Source of the DNA: Romboutsia maritimum
GTDB lineage: Bacteria > Bacillota > Clostridia > Peptostreptococcales > Peptostreptococcaceae
NCBI RefSeq assembly: GCF_002251085.2
Contig: NZ_NOJZ02000005.1
Location: 62,001 to 126,000, forward strand
Reading direction: 5' to 3'
DNA: 64,000 bases
The position numbers were made by a program, and so were the translations under genes. Shown piece by piece: positions 28,892-38,028 of the stretch (position 1 is its first letter; each line of letters opens with the position of its first letter). The notes under the pieces are model-generated. The model worked only from the letters and a program-made list of their open reading frames with translations. It had not been told where the DNA came from and searched no databases.

Positions 28892-29674
28892 ATGAAAATA
28901 GCAATAACAGGTAAAGGTGGAGTAGGTAAAACGACTTTTTCTTCAATGCTATCAAGAATGTTTGCTGAAGACGGATATAGGGTTGTTGCTGTAGATGCTG
29001 ATCCGGATGCTAATTTAGGTTTAGCATTGGGATTTCCTAAAGATATATATGAATCAATAGTTCCTATATCAGAAATGAAAAAACTTGTTTCTGATAGAAC
29101 AGCAGCAGATGCAGGATCTTTTGGTAAAATGTTTAAAATAAATCCAAAAGTAGATGATATACCAGAAAAATATTGCAAAGAACACAATGGAGTTAGATTA
29201 CTTACATTAGGTACTGTTGACTCTGGAGGTTCTGGGTGTGTCTGTCCAGAACATGTATTGTTAAAGAGACTATGTTCTCATTTAATATTACAAAATAAAG
29301 ATGTAGTTGTAATGGATATGGAAGCTGGTATAGAGCATTTAGGAAGAGGAACTGCTCAAGGTGTAGACGCATTTATAGTAGTAGTTGAGCCTGGAGAAAG
29401 AAGTTTACAAACATATAGAAAAGTTAAAAAATTAGGAAATGATATAGGTGTCAAAAAAGTATTTGTTGTAGGAAATAAAATAAGAAATAAAGATGATGAA
29501 CAATTTATAATGAATAATTTAGAAGATGGAGAATCACTAGGATTCATTTATTATAATCAAGATGTTATAGATTCAGACAGATCAAATAAATCTCCATACG
29601 ACACAAGTGAATTAGCAAAACAACAAGTCGAGGCAATCAAAAATAAACTAATGTTATTAGAAACATCTAAATAA
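28892..29674 (+). CDS. cooC: CODH nickel-insertion ATPase CooC
   Basis: A MinD/SIMIBI-class ATPase that loads nickel into the CODH C-cluster. The 260-residue protein has the deviant Walker A GKGGVGKT (residues 7-14), the VDADPDANLG switch region, and the CVC motif (Cys116, Cys118), which in CooC forms the metal site across the dimer. The start is ATG 28892 with AAAGGTGG ahead; an ATG at 28871 has no ribosome binding site. Placement directly after acsA supports CODH as the client. A second, diverged copy (AcsF type) lies at 36265. Confidence 0.93.
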   Translation: MKIAITGKGGVGKTTFSSMLSRMFAEDGYRVVAVDADPDANLGLALGFPKDIYESIVPISEMKKLVSDRTAADAGSFGKMFKINPKVDDIPEKYCKEHNGVRLLTLGTVDSGGSGCVCPEHVLLKRLCSHLILQNKDVVVMDMEAGIEHLGRGTAQGVDAFIVVVEPGERSLQTYRKVKKLGNDIGVKKVFVVGNKIRNKDDEQFIMNNLEDGESLGFIYYNQDVIDSDRSNKSPYDTSELAKQQVEAIKNKLMLLETSK

Positions 29675-29677
29675 GAT

Positions 29678-29745
29678 AAAAAGCTATCCACCAATAAATT
29701 TGGTGGCTAGCTTTTAAAACACTATTACATAAATACAGTAGTGTT
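29678..29745 (+). terminator. tandem hairpins between cooC and fhs
   Basis: The first hairpin is AAAGCTA-CCACCA / TGGTGG-TAGCTTT with a seven-base loop (29678-29715) and a short T-run. The second is AACACTA / TAGTGTT (29718-29745). They may act as a weak terminator or as mRNA-end stabilisers inside the operon. Confidence 0.5.
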
Positions 29746-29781
29746 ATATAAAAATATTAATTTGTGGGAGGATGTTCAGTT

Positions 29782-31458
29782 ATGGGATTCAAATCTGATA
29801 TTGAAATAGCTCAAGAAGCTAAACCTCAAGATATAAGAGAGATTGCTAAAAAATTAGGCTTAACAGAAGATGACATAGAGTTATATGGGAAATATAAAGC
29901 AAAAGTAGACTACAACTTACTTAAAAAAGACAATGGGGGAAAAAAATCTAAGTTAATATTAACTACAGCTATAAATCCAACTCCAGCAGGAGAAGGAAAA
30001 ACAACAACAACTATAGGTGTTGCTGATGCATTAGCAAAATTAGATAAAAATGTATTAGTTGCATTAAGAGAACCATCTCTAGGACCAGTATTTGGTGTTA
30101 AAGGTGGAGCAGCTGGTGGAGGATATGCACAAGTTATACCTATGGAAGATATAAATTTACACTTTACTGGTGACTTCCATGCAATAGGAGCTGCAAATAA
30201 CCTTTTAGCAGCAATGCTTGATAATCATATTCATCAAGGAAATGAATTAAGAATCGATCCTAAGAAAATAACTTGGAGAAGATGCGTTGACATGAACGAT
30301 AGACAATTAAGAAATATCGTTGATGGATTAGGTAAAAAAGGTGATGGAGCAGTTAGACAAGATGGATTTGATATAACTGTTGCATCTGAAATAATGGCAG
30401 CTTTCTGTTTAGCTGATAATATTTCAGATTTAAAAATGAGATTAGGACGTATAATAGTTGGTTATAGCTATGAAGGAAAACCAGTAACAGCAGAGCAATT
30501 AAAAGCTAATGGGGCTATGGCAGCTTTATTAAAAGATGCTTTAAAACCAAACTTAGTTCAAACATTAGAAGGAACACCAGCATTTGTTCATGGTGGACCA
30601 TTCGCTAATATAGCTCATGGTTGTAACTCAGTTATAGCTACAAGAATGGCAATGCATTTTGCTGATTACGTAGTAACTGAAGGAGGTTTCGGTGCTGACC
30701 TTGGGGCTGAAAAATTCTTAGATATTAAGTGTAGAATGGCTAACTTAAAACCAGATGCAGTTATAATAGTTGCTACAGTAAGAGCATTAAAATATAATGG
30801 AGGCGTTCCTAAAACTGACTTAAACAACGAAAACTTAGAAGCTTTGGAAAAAGGAATTCCAAACTTATTAAAACATGTTGAAAATATAACTCAAGTATAT
30901 AAATTACCTGCAGTTGTTGCTATAAATGAATTCCCTACAGATACTCAAGCTGAAGTAAATTTAGTTAAACAAAAATGCGAAGAATTAGGCGTTAATGTTG
31001 CTTTATCTCAAGTTTGGGCTAAAGGTGGAGAAGGTGGAATTGAATTAGCTAAAGAAGTTATAAGATTAACTGATAAAGAAAGTGATTTCCAATTCTGCTA
31101 CGAAGATGATTTATCTATAAAAGAAAAAATAAATGCAATAGCTACTAAAATTTATGGAGCAGATGGTGTAGACTTTACGGTAGAAGCTGATAAAGAAATA
31201 GCTAAATTAGAAGAAATAGGATTTAGTAAACTGCCAATATGTATGGCAAAAACTCAATATTCTTTAACTGATGATCAAACTAAATTAGGAAGACCAACAG
31301 GATTTAGAATAACTGTAAGACAGGCGGCAGTTTCAGCAGGTGCTGGATTTATAGTTGCTTTAACAGGAGAAATAATGAAAATGCCAGGACTTCCAAAAGT
31401 TCCAGCAGCTGAAAGAATAGATGTTGATGAAAATGGAGTAATAGCTGGATTATTCTAG
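29782..31458 (+). CDS. fhs: formate-tetrahydrofolate ligase
   Basis: Joins formate to tetrahydrofolate with ATP, the first folate step of the methyl branch. The 558-residue protein has the P-loop [36 protein letters not shown], and the C-terminal [10 protein letters not shown]. The start is ATG 29782 (GTGGGAGG ahead); a GTG at 29764 overlaps the ribosome binding site. Homologues are tetramers activated by monovalent cations. It is followed by fchA and folD, completing conversion to methylene-THF. Confidence 0.97.
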   Translation: MGFKSDIEIAQEAKPQDIREIAKKLGLTEDDIELYGKYKAKVDYNLLKKDNGGKKSKLILTTAINPTPAGEGKTTTTIGVADALAKLDKNVLVALREPSLGPVFGVKGGAAGGGYAQVIPMEDINLHFTGDFHAIGAANNLLAAMLDNHIHQGNELRIDPKKITWRRCVDMNDRQLRNIVDGLGKKGDGAVRQDGFDITVASEIMAAFCLADNISDLKMRLGRIIVGYSYEGKPVTAEQLKANGAMAALLKDALKPNLVQTLEGTPAFVHGGPFANIAHGCNSVIATRMAMHFADYVVTEGGFGADLGAEKFLDIKCRMANLKPDAVIIVATVRALKYNGGVPKTDLNNENLEALEKGIPNLLKHVENITQVYKLPAVVAINEFPTDTQAEVNLVKQKCEELGVNVALSQVWAKGGEGGIELAKEVIRLTDKESDFQFCYEDDLSIKEKINAIATKIYGADGVDFTVEADKEIAKLEEIGFSKLPICMAKTQYSLTDDQTKLGRPTGFRITVRQAAVSAGAGFIVALTGEIMKMPGLPKVPAAERIDVDENGVIAGLF

Positions 31459-31482
31459 TATTTAAGATAAAAGGTAGTAAAA

Positions 31483-31510
31483 TGCAGTGTGTAAAAAACT
31501 ACACACTGCA
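31483..31510 (+). repeat. inverted repeat between fhs and fchA
   Basis: TGCAGTGTGT pairs perfectly with ACACACTGCA across an eight-base loop. No T-run follows, so it is more likely an RNA-stability or processing hairpin than a terminator. Confidence 0.55.
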
Positions 31511-31560
31511 CTAAAATAACTTAATTATAAGACCTTTATAGTATTTAAGGGGGAGAATTG

Positions 31561-32193
31561 ATGAAAATATCAGAAAAAAGTTGTGTAGAATTTGTTGAAG
31601 TATTAGCATCTAAAGCAGCTGTACCTGGAGGCGGTGGAGCCGCAGCATTAGTAGGTTCAGTAGGAATGGCTTTAGGTAGTATGGTATGTAATTTAACAAT
31701 AGGAAAGAAAAAATACGCAGAATATGAAGAAAGCGTAAAAGAAATTCTTGCTAAAGCAGGAAAATTAGAAGAACAATTATTATCTATGATAGATAAAGAT
31801 GCGGAATGTTTTTTACCTCTTTCTAAAGCATACGGGCTTCCAAAGGAAACTGAGGAAGAAAAGAAAATAAAAGAGGAAACAATGGAAAAAGCTTTAAAAG
31901 TAGCTTGTGAAGTTCCATTAAACATAGTAAGAGTATGCTATGATGCTATAAAATTACACGAAGATTTAGTTGATAAAGGTTCAAGACTTGCTATAAGTGA
32001 TGTTGGTGTAGGTGTTCAATGTTTAAGAGCGGCTATACTTGGTGGTCAATTAAATGTAGTTATAAACATAAATTCTATAAAAGACCAAGAATATGTTAAC
32101 AAAGTTAAAACAGAAGTAGATAAATTAGTTGAAGACGGAGTTAAGATTTGTGATGAAGTGTATGCTAAAGTAGAAAAAGCTTTAGGTAAATAA
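31561..32193 (+). CDS. fchA: methenyl-tetrahydrofolate cyclohydrolase FchA
   Basis: Converts 10-formyl-THF to methenyl-THF. The 210-residue protein is a member of the FTCD/FchA cyclodeaminase fold, with ASKAAVPGGGGAAALVGSVG near the N-terminus and DVGVGVQCLRAAILGG later. The start is ATG 31561 with GGGGGAG seven bases ahead. A dedicated cyclohydrolase matters here because the downstream FolD lacks the usual cyclohydrolase lysine. Confidence 0.93.
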   Translation: MKISEKSCVEFVEVLASKAAVPGGGGAAALVGSVGMALGSMVCNLTIGKKKYAEYEESVKEILAKAGKLEEQLLSMIDKDAECFLPLSKAYGLPKETEEEKKIKEETMEKALKVACEVPLNIVRVCYDAIKLHEDLVDKGSRLAISDVGVGVQCLRAAILGGQLNVVININSIKDQEYVNKVKTEVDKLVEDGVKICDEVYAKVEKALGK

Positions 32194-32301
32194 GATTTTG
32201 GAAAATATGAAATTTAAACCTTTAAATGTGAAAATAAATATCATATGAAATATATGATATATCATAATAAATAAAAAATTTATATAGGGGGCGTATAAAC
32301 A

Positions 32302-33174
32302 ATGGAAGTAGCAGCAACTAAAGGACAAATAATAAAAGGCAAACCAGTAGCCGACCAAATTAGTGAAAATCTAATAAAAGAAGTAAATGAGTTAGTTAAA
32401 GAAGGAATTAATCCGAAGTTAACAATAGTTAGAGTAGGCGCTAGAGGCGATGATTTAGCATATGAAAGAGGAGCATTAAAAAGATGTCAAAGCGTAGGTA
32501 TAACTACTGAAGTATTAGAATTACCAGAAGATATAACACAAGAACAATATGTAAAAGCCCTAGAAAAAGCAAATGAAGACAAAAATGTTCATGGTATATT
32601 ATGCTTTAGACCACTTCCTAAACAATTAGATGAAGAAGCTGCAAAATATGTTATCGCACCTGAAAAAGACGTAGATTGTTTCAGCCCTGTAAATGCTGCT
32701 AAAGTTATGGAAGGTGACAAGAGTGGGTTCCCACCATGTACTCCTACAGCAGTAGTAGAAATATTAAAACATTATAATGTTGATTTAAAAGGTGCTAAAG
32801 TAACTGTATTAGGAAGATCTATGGTAGTTGGTAAACCAGCTGCAATGCTTCTATTAAGTGAAAATGCTACAGTTACTATATGTCACTCTAGAACTAAAAA
32901 TCTATCAGAAGTAACTTCTGAGGCAGATGTATTAGTAGCTGCTGTTGGTAGAGCTAAAATGGTAAAAGAAAACTTTGTAAAAGAAGGCGCAGTAGTAATA
33001 GATGTTGGTATAAATGTTGATGAAAATGGTAAATTATGTGGAGATGTTGATACTGATGCAGTGCTTGAAAAAGTATCTATGATAACTCCAGTTCCTGCAG
33101 GGGTAGGATCTGTGACTACATCTATACTTGCTAAACATGTAGTTAAAGCTTGTAAGTTACAAAACAACAAATAA
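32302..33174 (+). CDS. folD: methylene-tetrahydrofolate dehydrogenase (FolD), probably dehydrogenase only
   Basis: Oxidises or reduces between methenyl- and methylene-THF with NAD(P). At 290 residues the two-domain FolD fold is clear: KDVDCFSPVNAAKVMEGDK, PPCTPTAVVEIL, the Rossmann motif VLGRSMVVGKPAAMLL and the C-terminal ITPVPAGVGSVTTSIL. In bifunctional FolD the catalytic lysine is four residues after a conserved Tyr (E. coli K54, human K56); here the segment YERGALK (54-60) has Ala at that place. The usual QLPLP reads FRPLP. Cyclohydrolase activity is therefore probably lost, with FchA supplying it. Ribosome binding site GGGGG. Confidence 0.93.
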   Translation: MEVAATKGQIIKGKPVADQISENLIKEVNELVKEGINPKLTIVRVGARGDDLAYERGALKRCQSVGITTEVLELPEDITQEQYVKALEKANEDKNVHGILCFRPLPKQLDEEAAKYVIAPEKDVDCFSPVNAAKVMEGDKSGFPPCTPTAVVEILKHYNVDLKGAKVTVLGRSMVVGKPAAMLLLSENATVTICHSRTKNLSEVTSEADVLVAAVGRAKMVKENFVKEGAVVIDVGINVDENGKLCGDVDTDAVLEKVSMITPVPAGVGSVTTSILAKHVVKACKLQNNK

Positions 33175-33200
33175 TGATATAAGTTTTAGGGGGAATAGGG

Positions 33201-33872
33201 ATGGTAATTTCTGAAAAGAAACCGATTGAAGAAGTATTAGGATTTTTAAAAAATGCTGAGAAAGTAGTTCTAGTTGGTTGTAATCTATGTGCCTCTACTT
33301 GTAAGACTGGTGGAGAAGAACAGCTTATAGAAATGAAGGAAACTTTAGAGAATGAAGGTAAAAAAGTTTTAGGATATAAAATTCTAGATCCAGCTTGTAA
33401 CCTACTTAAATGTAAAAAAGATTTAAAGGCTTTAAAAGAAGAATTAAAAGAAGCAGATGCTGTTTTATCTTTAGCTTGTGGAGATGGTACACAAACTGTA
33501 GTTAAAAATTTAAAAAATAAACCAGTTTATCCAGCTAATAATACTTTATTTATCGGTGAAGTTGAAAGAGTTGGTCAATTCGAAGAGGCTTGTAAAGCTT
33601 GTGGAGAATGTGAACTTGGTTGGACAGGTGGAATATGTCCAGTAACTATGTGTGCTAAAGGTTTAATAAATGGTGCTTGTGGTGGAGCTAAAAATGGTAA
33701 ATGTGAAGTAAGTCCAGAAAATGACTGTGCATGGATTAAAATATATGAAAGATTAAGAGATATAGGACAATTAGACAATTTACTAGAAATAAGACCACCA
33801 AAAGATTATTCAAAACAAAATAATCCAAGACACTTAAACTTAAATAAAAAAGAAGAAACAGCAAATGCTTAA
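33201..33872 (+). CDS. metV: methylene-THF reductase accessory subunit MetV
   Basis: A 223-residue zinc-finger / C-terminal-type subunit that pairs with MetF in acetogenic methylene-THF reductases and is thought to pass electrons or stabilise it. It is very cysteine-rich: CNLCASTC, ACNLLKCKKD, CKACGEC, CPVTMCAKG and CGGAKNGKC, consistent with iron-sulfur or zinc binding. No RnfC2 or HdrA subunit lies next door, so the complex looks like the simple MetVF type. metF starts 33 bases downstream. Ribosome binding site GGGGG. Confidence 0.9.
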   Translation: MVISEKKPIEEVLGFLKNAEKVVLVGCNLCASTCKTGGEEQLIEMKETLENEGKKVLGYKILDPACNLLKCKKDLKALKEELKEADAVLSLACGDGTQTVVKNLKNKPVYPANNTLFIGEVERVGQFEEACKACGECELGWTGGICPVTMCAKGLINGACGGAKNGKCEVSPENDCAWIKIYERLRDIGQLDNLLEIRPPKDYSKQNNPRHLNLNKKEETANA

Positions 33873-33905
33873 AAGCTTTTAAAAGGTTAAAAAGGGGGAT
33901 TTTAG

Positions 33906-34787
33906 ATGAGCTTATTAAAAGAAACATTAGAAAGTGGAAAGTTTGCAGTTACTACTGAAATGGCTCCTCCAAAGGGGACAGATCTTTCTCACTTATTAGA
34001 ATGTGCAAAACCATTAGTCGGTAGAGTTCACGCAGCTAATGTAACAGATTTCCAATCAGCAGTAATGAGAACAACTTCACTTGCTACATGTAAATTATTA
34101 AAAGATGCAGGATTAGAACCAGTACTTCAAATGACTGGTAGAGATAGAAATAGAATAGCAATACAAGGTGAAATGTTATCTGCAGGAGTTTTCGGAATAA
34201 ACAATATGTTAGCTTTAACAGGTGACCATACTGTTGTAGGTGATCATCCACAAGCTAAAGGTGTATTTGATTTAGACTGTGTAGGAATACTTCAAACAGC
34301 TGGAACTTTAATATCTGGTAAAGATATGGTAGGAAATGAATTAAAAGGATCTCCAGAGTTCTACTTAGGAGCATCTGTAACACCAGAATATACACCAATA
34401 GAAGTACAGTTATTAAAAATGCAAAAGAAGATAAATGCAGGAGCTAGATTCTTCCAAACTCAAGCAATTTATGATATAGAACATATGAGAGAGTTTAGAA
34501 GACTTACTAAGGATATGGATTGTAAGGTATTAGCTGGGATAGTTCCTTTAAAATCTCCAGGTATGGCTAAATTCATGACTGCAAATGTTCCAGGAATATT
34601 TGTTCCAGATGATCAAATAGAAAGATTAAGAGCAGCAGGAAAAGAAAATTGGGTATCAGAAGGTATAAAAATGGCAGGAGAATTTATTAAGCAGCTAAAA
34701 GAAGAGGGATTATGTGATGGTGTTCACATAATGGCTATAGGTGCTGAAGAAAATGTTCCAGCTATACTAGATGCAGCTGGTTTATAA
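33906..34787 (+). CDS. metF: methylene-tetrahydrofolate reductase
   Basis: A flavin-dependent TIM-barrel enzyme reducing methylene-THF to methyl-THF, the last folate step of the methyl branch. The 293 residues show the family start (GKFAVTTEMAPPKGTDLSHL with the catalytic Glu), MLALTGDHTVVGDHP, GARFFQTQAIYD and GIVPLKSPGMAKFM. It lies directly downstream of metV, its expected partner. The electron donor is not decided by the sequence. Ribosome binding site GGGGG. Confidence 0.95.
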   Translation: MSLLKETLESGKFAVTTEMAPPKGTDLSHLLECAKPLVGRVHAANVTDFQSAVMRTTSLATCKLLKDAGLEPVLQMTGRDRNRIAIQGEMLSAGVFGINNMLALTGDHTVVGDHPQAKGVFDLDCVGILQTAGTLISGKDMVGNELKGSPEFYLGASVTPEYTPIEVQLLKMQKKINAGARFFQTQAIYDIEHMREFRRLTKDMDCKVLAGIVPLKSPGMAKFMTANVPGIFVPDDQIERLRAAGKENWVSEGIKMAGEFIKQLKEEGLCDGVHIMAIGAEENVPAILDAAGL

Positions 34788-34814
34788 GATTATTAAAGTA
34801 TGGGGGGAAATCAA

Positions 34815-36206
34815 ATGAAAATAGTAGTTGTCGGTGGCGGACCAGGAGGATATGTAGCAGCTATAAAAGCAGCTATGTTAGGTGCTGAAGTTACAGTTAT
34901 AGAAAAAAGAAGAGTAGGAGGAACTTGCTTAAATGTAGGTTGTATTCCAACTAAAGCATTATTAGCATCTTCATCTATGTTAATGTCTGTTAAGGAAGCT
35001 AAAGACTTTGGAATTAATATAGAAGGAGAAATTAATCCAGATTTTTCAGCTATAATGGATAGAAAAGATAAAATAGTAAATCAATTAATAAGCGGAATAG
35101 AATTCTTATTTGAAAAAAGAGGAGTTCAATTAATAAATGGATTTGGAAAATTAGTTGATAAGAACACTATAGAAGTTACTAAAGAAGGCGGAGTTAAGGA
35201 AATAGTAAAGGCTGATAAAATCATATTGGCAAACGGTTCCACACCTGTAGTACCTAGAATGTTCCCATATGACGGAAAAGTTGTAATAACTAGTGATGAA
35301 GTTCTTAGTTTAAAAGAAATACCAGAATCTTTGTTAATAGTTGGTGGAGGAGTTATAGGTTGCGAAATAGGTCAATTCTTTAGAACTTTAGGTACAGAAG
35401 TAACTATAGTGGAGATGGCTGAACAAATATTAATAAATGAAGATAAAGATGTCGCTAAACAGTTGCATAGACAGTTTAAAAAGGATAAAATTAAAGTAAT
35501 AACAGGTATTGGAGTTCAGACTTGTGAAGTTGTAGATAACAAGGCTGTAGCAACGCTTTCAAATGGGAAACAAATAACAGCACAATATGCACTTGTATCA
35601 GTTGGTAGAAGACCAAATCTTGATAACTCTGGTGTCGAAGAATTGGGAATAGAGATGGAAAGAGGAAAAATAGTTGTAAATGAACATCTTGAAACTAATG
35701 TAGAAGGTATATATGCTATAGGGGATTTAATTAATACACCATTCTTAGCACACGTTGCTTCAAAAGAAGGAATGGTTGCTGTAGAAAACGCTTTAGGAAA
35801 ATCTAAAACAGTTAATTACTTAGCTGTACCAAGATGTGTATATACAGAACCAGAAGTTGCAGGAGTAGGAAAAACTGAAAAACAACTTCAAGCAGAAGGA
35901 ATAGAGTATCATGTAGGTCAATTCGATTTTAGAGGTTTAGGTAAAGCACAAGCAATAGGACATTTCCAAGGATTTATAAAAATACTTGCAGATAATGATG
36001 ACAAAATAGTAGGGGCAGCAATAGTAGGACCACATGCTACAGATTTATTAACTGAATTATCACTAGCTGTTGCATTAGAATTAACAGTAGAAGAAGTAGG
36101 GGATGTAATACATGCACATCCAAGTTTATCAGAAGGCTTAATGGAAGCTCTTCATGATGTTCACGGAGAATGTGTTCATGCAGCTCCTAAATTAGCAAAA
36201 GCATAA
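34815..36206 (+). CDS. lpdA: dihydrolipoyl dehydrogenase
   Basis: An FAD/NAD-linked disulfide oxidoreductase, 463 residues: FAD motif VVVGGGPGGYVAAIKAA, redox disulfide GGTCLNVGCIPTK, NAD motif IVGGGVIGCEIGQFF, and the C-terminal His-Glu pair region HAHPSLSEG. It reoxidises dihydrolipoyl groups. Its place in a pathway that needs no lipoate is typical of this locus in the family and, with gcvH at the end, hints at a glycine-cleavage or other lipoyl-GcvH role. The start is ATG 34815 after GGGGGG; an ATG at 34800 precedes the ribosome binding site. Confidence 0.94.
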   Translation: MKIVVVGGGPGGYVAAIKAAMLGAEVTVIEKRRVGGTCLNVGCIPTKALLASSSMLMSVKEAKDFGINIEGEINPDFSAIMDRKDKIVNQLISGIEFLFEKRGVQLINGFGKLVDKNTIEVTKEGGVKEIVKADKIILANGSTPVVPRMFPYDGKVVITSDEVLSLKEIPESLLIVGGGVIGCEIGQFFRTLGTEVTIVEMAEQILINEDKDVAKQLHRQFKKDKIKVITGIGVQTCEVVDNKAVATLSNGKQITAQYALVSVGRRPNLDNSGVEELGIEMERGKIVVNEHLETNVEGIYAIGDLINTPFLAHVASKEGMVAVENALGKSKTVNYLAVPRCVYTEPEVAGVGKTEKQLQAEGIEYHVGQFDFRGLGKAQAIGHFQGFIKILADNDDKIVGAAIVGPHATDLLTELSLAVALELTVEEVGDVIHAHPSLSEGLMEALHDVHGECVHAAPKLAKA

Positions 36207-36207
36207 A

Positions 36208-36238
36208 AAAACAGAGAAAAGTATAAAAGCTCTGTTTT
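36208..36238 (+). terminator. weak terminator-like hairpin after lpdA
   Basis: AAAACAGAG pairs with CTCTGTTTT over a 13-base loop. Only four T follow, so leaky termination or no termination is likely within the operon. Confidence 0.45.
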
Positions 36239-36264
36239 GACTAGATTTAAGGGGGAAGTCTTAT

Positions 36265-37035
36265 ATGGGATATAATATAGCTGTTGCAGGAAAAGGTGGA
36301 ACTGGAAAAACAAGTCTGACAGGGCTTTTAATTGACCACTTAGTTAAAAATGATAAAGGACCAGTATTAGTTGTAGACGCGGATGCAAATGCAAACATAA
36401 ATGAAGTTCTAGGGGTAGAAGTAGAAGCAACTATAGGTTCTATAAGAGAAGAAGTTAATCAAAGAGAATTAGCAGGGAATTCATTTCCTGGAGGTATGAC
36501 AAAAGCACAGTTTTTACAATACAGATTAAATAGTAGTATTGTAGAAGGTGATGGATATGACTTAATGGTAATGGGTAGATCAGAGGGAGCAGGTTGCTAC
36601 TGTTATGTAAATGGTATATTAAGAGAGCAAACCAATAAAATATCTAATCATTACAAATATCAAGTTATAGACAATGAAGCAGGTATGGAGCATTTAAGCA
36701 GAAAAACTACTAGACATATAGATACACTATTGTTAGTAAGTGATTGCTCAAGACGTAGCATACAGGCTGTTGCTAGAATAAGAGATTTAGCTGAAGAACT
36801 TAAGTTAAGTGTAGGAAATACATACTTAATAGTTAATAAAGCTCCAAATGGTGTTTTAAATGATGGAGTTAAAGAAGAAGTAAATAATAAAAAGTTAAAT
36901 CTCATAGGTGTTGTACCTTTAGATGAATTAATATATGAATACGATTCTTCAGGAATACCATTAGTTAAACTACCTGAAGATTCAAAATCTAAAATGGCAA
37001 TGAGTGATATAATTGCTAAATTAGAATTAAAATAG
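36265..37035 (+). CDS. acsF: ACS nickel-maturation ATPase AcsF (CooC family)
   Basis: A 256-residue SIMIBI ATPase: P-loop GKGGTGKTSLTG (from residue 9), VVDADANANINE, and the CxC metal motif (CYC, Cys111 and Cys113). In acetogens this CooC paralogue matures the nickel A-cluster of acetyl-CoA synthase. Its position in front of acsD-acsC-acsE-acsB, rather than next to acsA, favours AcsF over a second CODH-specific CooC. Ribosome binding site GGGGG. Confidence 0.9.
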   Translation: MGYNIAVAGKGGTGKTSLTGLLIDHLVKNDKGPVLVVDADANANINEVLGVEVEATIGSIREEVNQRELAGNSFPGGMTKAQFLQYRLNSSIVEGDGYDLMVMGRSEGAGCYCYVNGILREQTNKISNHYKYQVIDNEAGMEHLSRKTTRHIDTLLLVSDCSRRSIQAVARIRDLAEELKLSVGNTYLIVNKAPNGVLNDGVKEEVNNKKLNLIGVVPLDELIYEYDSSGIPLVKLPEDSKSKMAMSDIIAKLELK

Positions 37036-37054
37036 GCTTAAGGGGGAAAAAAGT

Positions 37055-37999
37055 ATGGCATTTAAGATGTCTGTTCAAAAATATTCTGGTAAAGTATCAG
37101 AGGTAGAGATAGGAACAGGAGAAAAAGCAATAAAATTAGGTGGAGAACATGTTCTACCATTCTATAGTTTTGATGGAGAAGTAGGAAATAGCCCTAAAGT
37201 AGGAATACAAATATTAGATATATATCCAGATAGTTGGACTGATGCGTATAAAGAAATGTATAAAGATGTAGCTAATGATCCAGTTGAATGGGCTAAATAT
37301 GTTGAAGCAAACTCAGGAGCAGATTTTATATGTTTAAAATTTGATGGAGCTGATCCAAATGGCTTAGATAAAGCTCCAGAAGAATGTGCTGAAGTTGCTA
37401 AAAACGTAGTAGAAGCTATTAGCGTACCTTTAGTAATAGCAGGTACAGGAAATCATGATAAAGATGCTAAATTATTCGAAAAAATAGCTCAAGCTGTTGA
37501 TGGGCATAACTGTCTATTCATGTCAGCAGTAGAAGATAACTATAAAGCAGTAGGAGCATCAGCAGGTATGGCTTATAGCCACAAAGTAGGTGCTGAATCT
37601 TCTGTAGATATAAATTTAGCAAAACAAATGAACGTTTTATTAACTCAATTAGGTGTTAAATCTGAAAATATAGTGATGAACGTAGGATGTTCAGCTGTTG
37701 GTTATGGATATGAATATGTTGCATCTACAATGGATAGAATTAGACTTGCAGCATTTGGTCAAAATGATAAATCATTACAAATGCCTATAATAACTCCAGT
37801 AGCATTTGAAGTTGGCCATGTAAAAGAGGCTATAGCTCCAGTAGAAGATGAACCAGATTGGGGTTGTCCAGAACAAAGAACAATAGCTATGGAAGTTTCA
37901 ACTGCAGCAAGCTGTTTAGTTGGTGGATCAAATGCAGTTATACTTCGTCATCCAAAATCAATAGAAACTATAAAAACATTAGTTAGCGAATTAGCTTAA
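37055..37999 (+). CDS. acsD: corrinoid iron-sulfur protein small subunit
   Basis: The small (delta) TIM-barrel subunit of CFeSP, which carries the methyl group between the methyltransferase and acetyl-CoA synthase. The 314 residues include IGTGEKAIKLGGEHVLPFYS, DFICLKFDGADP and VMNVGCSAVGYGYEY, as in Moorella AcsD. It starts 20 bases after acsF and is followed by acsC. Ribosome binding site GGGGG. Confidence 0.96.
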   Translation: MAFKMSVQKYSGKVSEVEIGTGEKAIKLGGEHVLPFYSFDGEVGNSPKVGIQILDIYPDSWTDAYKEMYKDVANDPVEWAKYVEANSGADFICLKFDGADPNGLDKAPEECAEVAKNVVEAISVPLVIAGTGNHDKDAKLFEKIAQAVDGHNCLFMSAVEDNYKAVGASAGMAYSHKVGAESSVDINLAKQMNVLLTQLGVKSENIVMNVGCSAVGYGYEYVASTMDRIRLAAFGQNDKSLQMPIITPVAFEVGHVKEAIAPVEDEPDWGCPEQRTIAMEVSTAASCLVGGSNAVILRHPKSIETIKTLVSELA

Positions 38000-38028
38000 T
38001 TAAAATGTAGGGTTAGGGGGATAAAATA

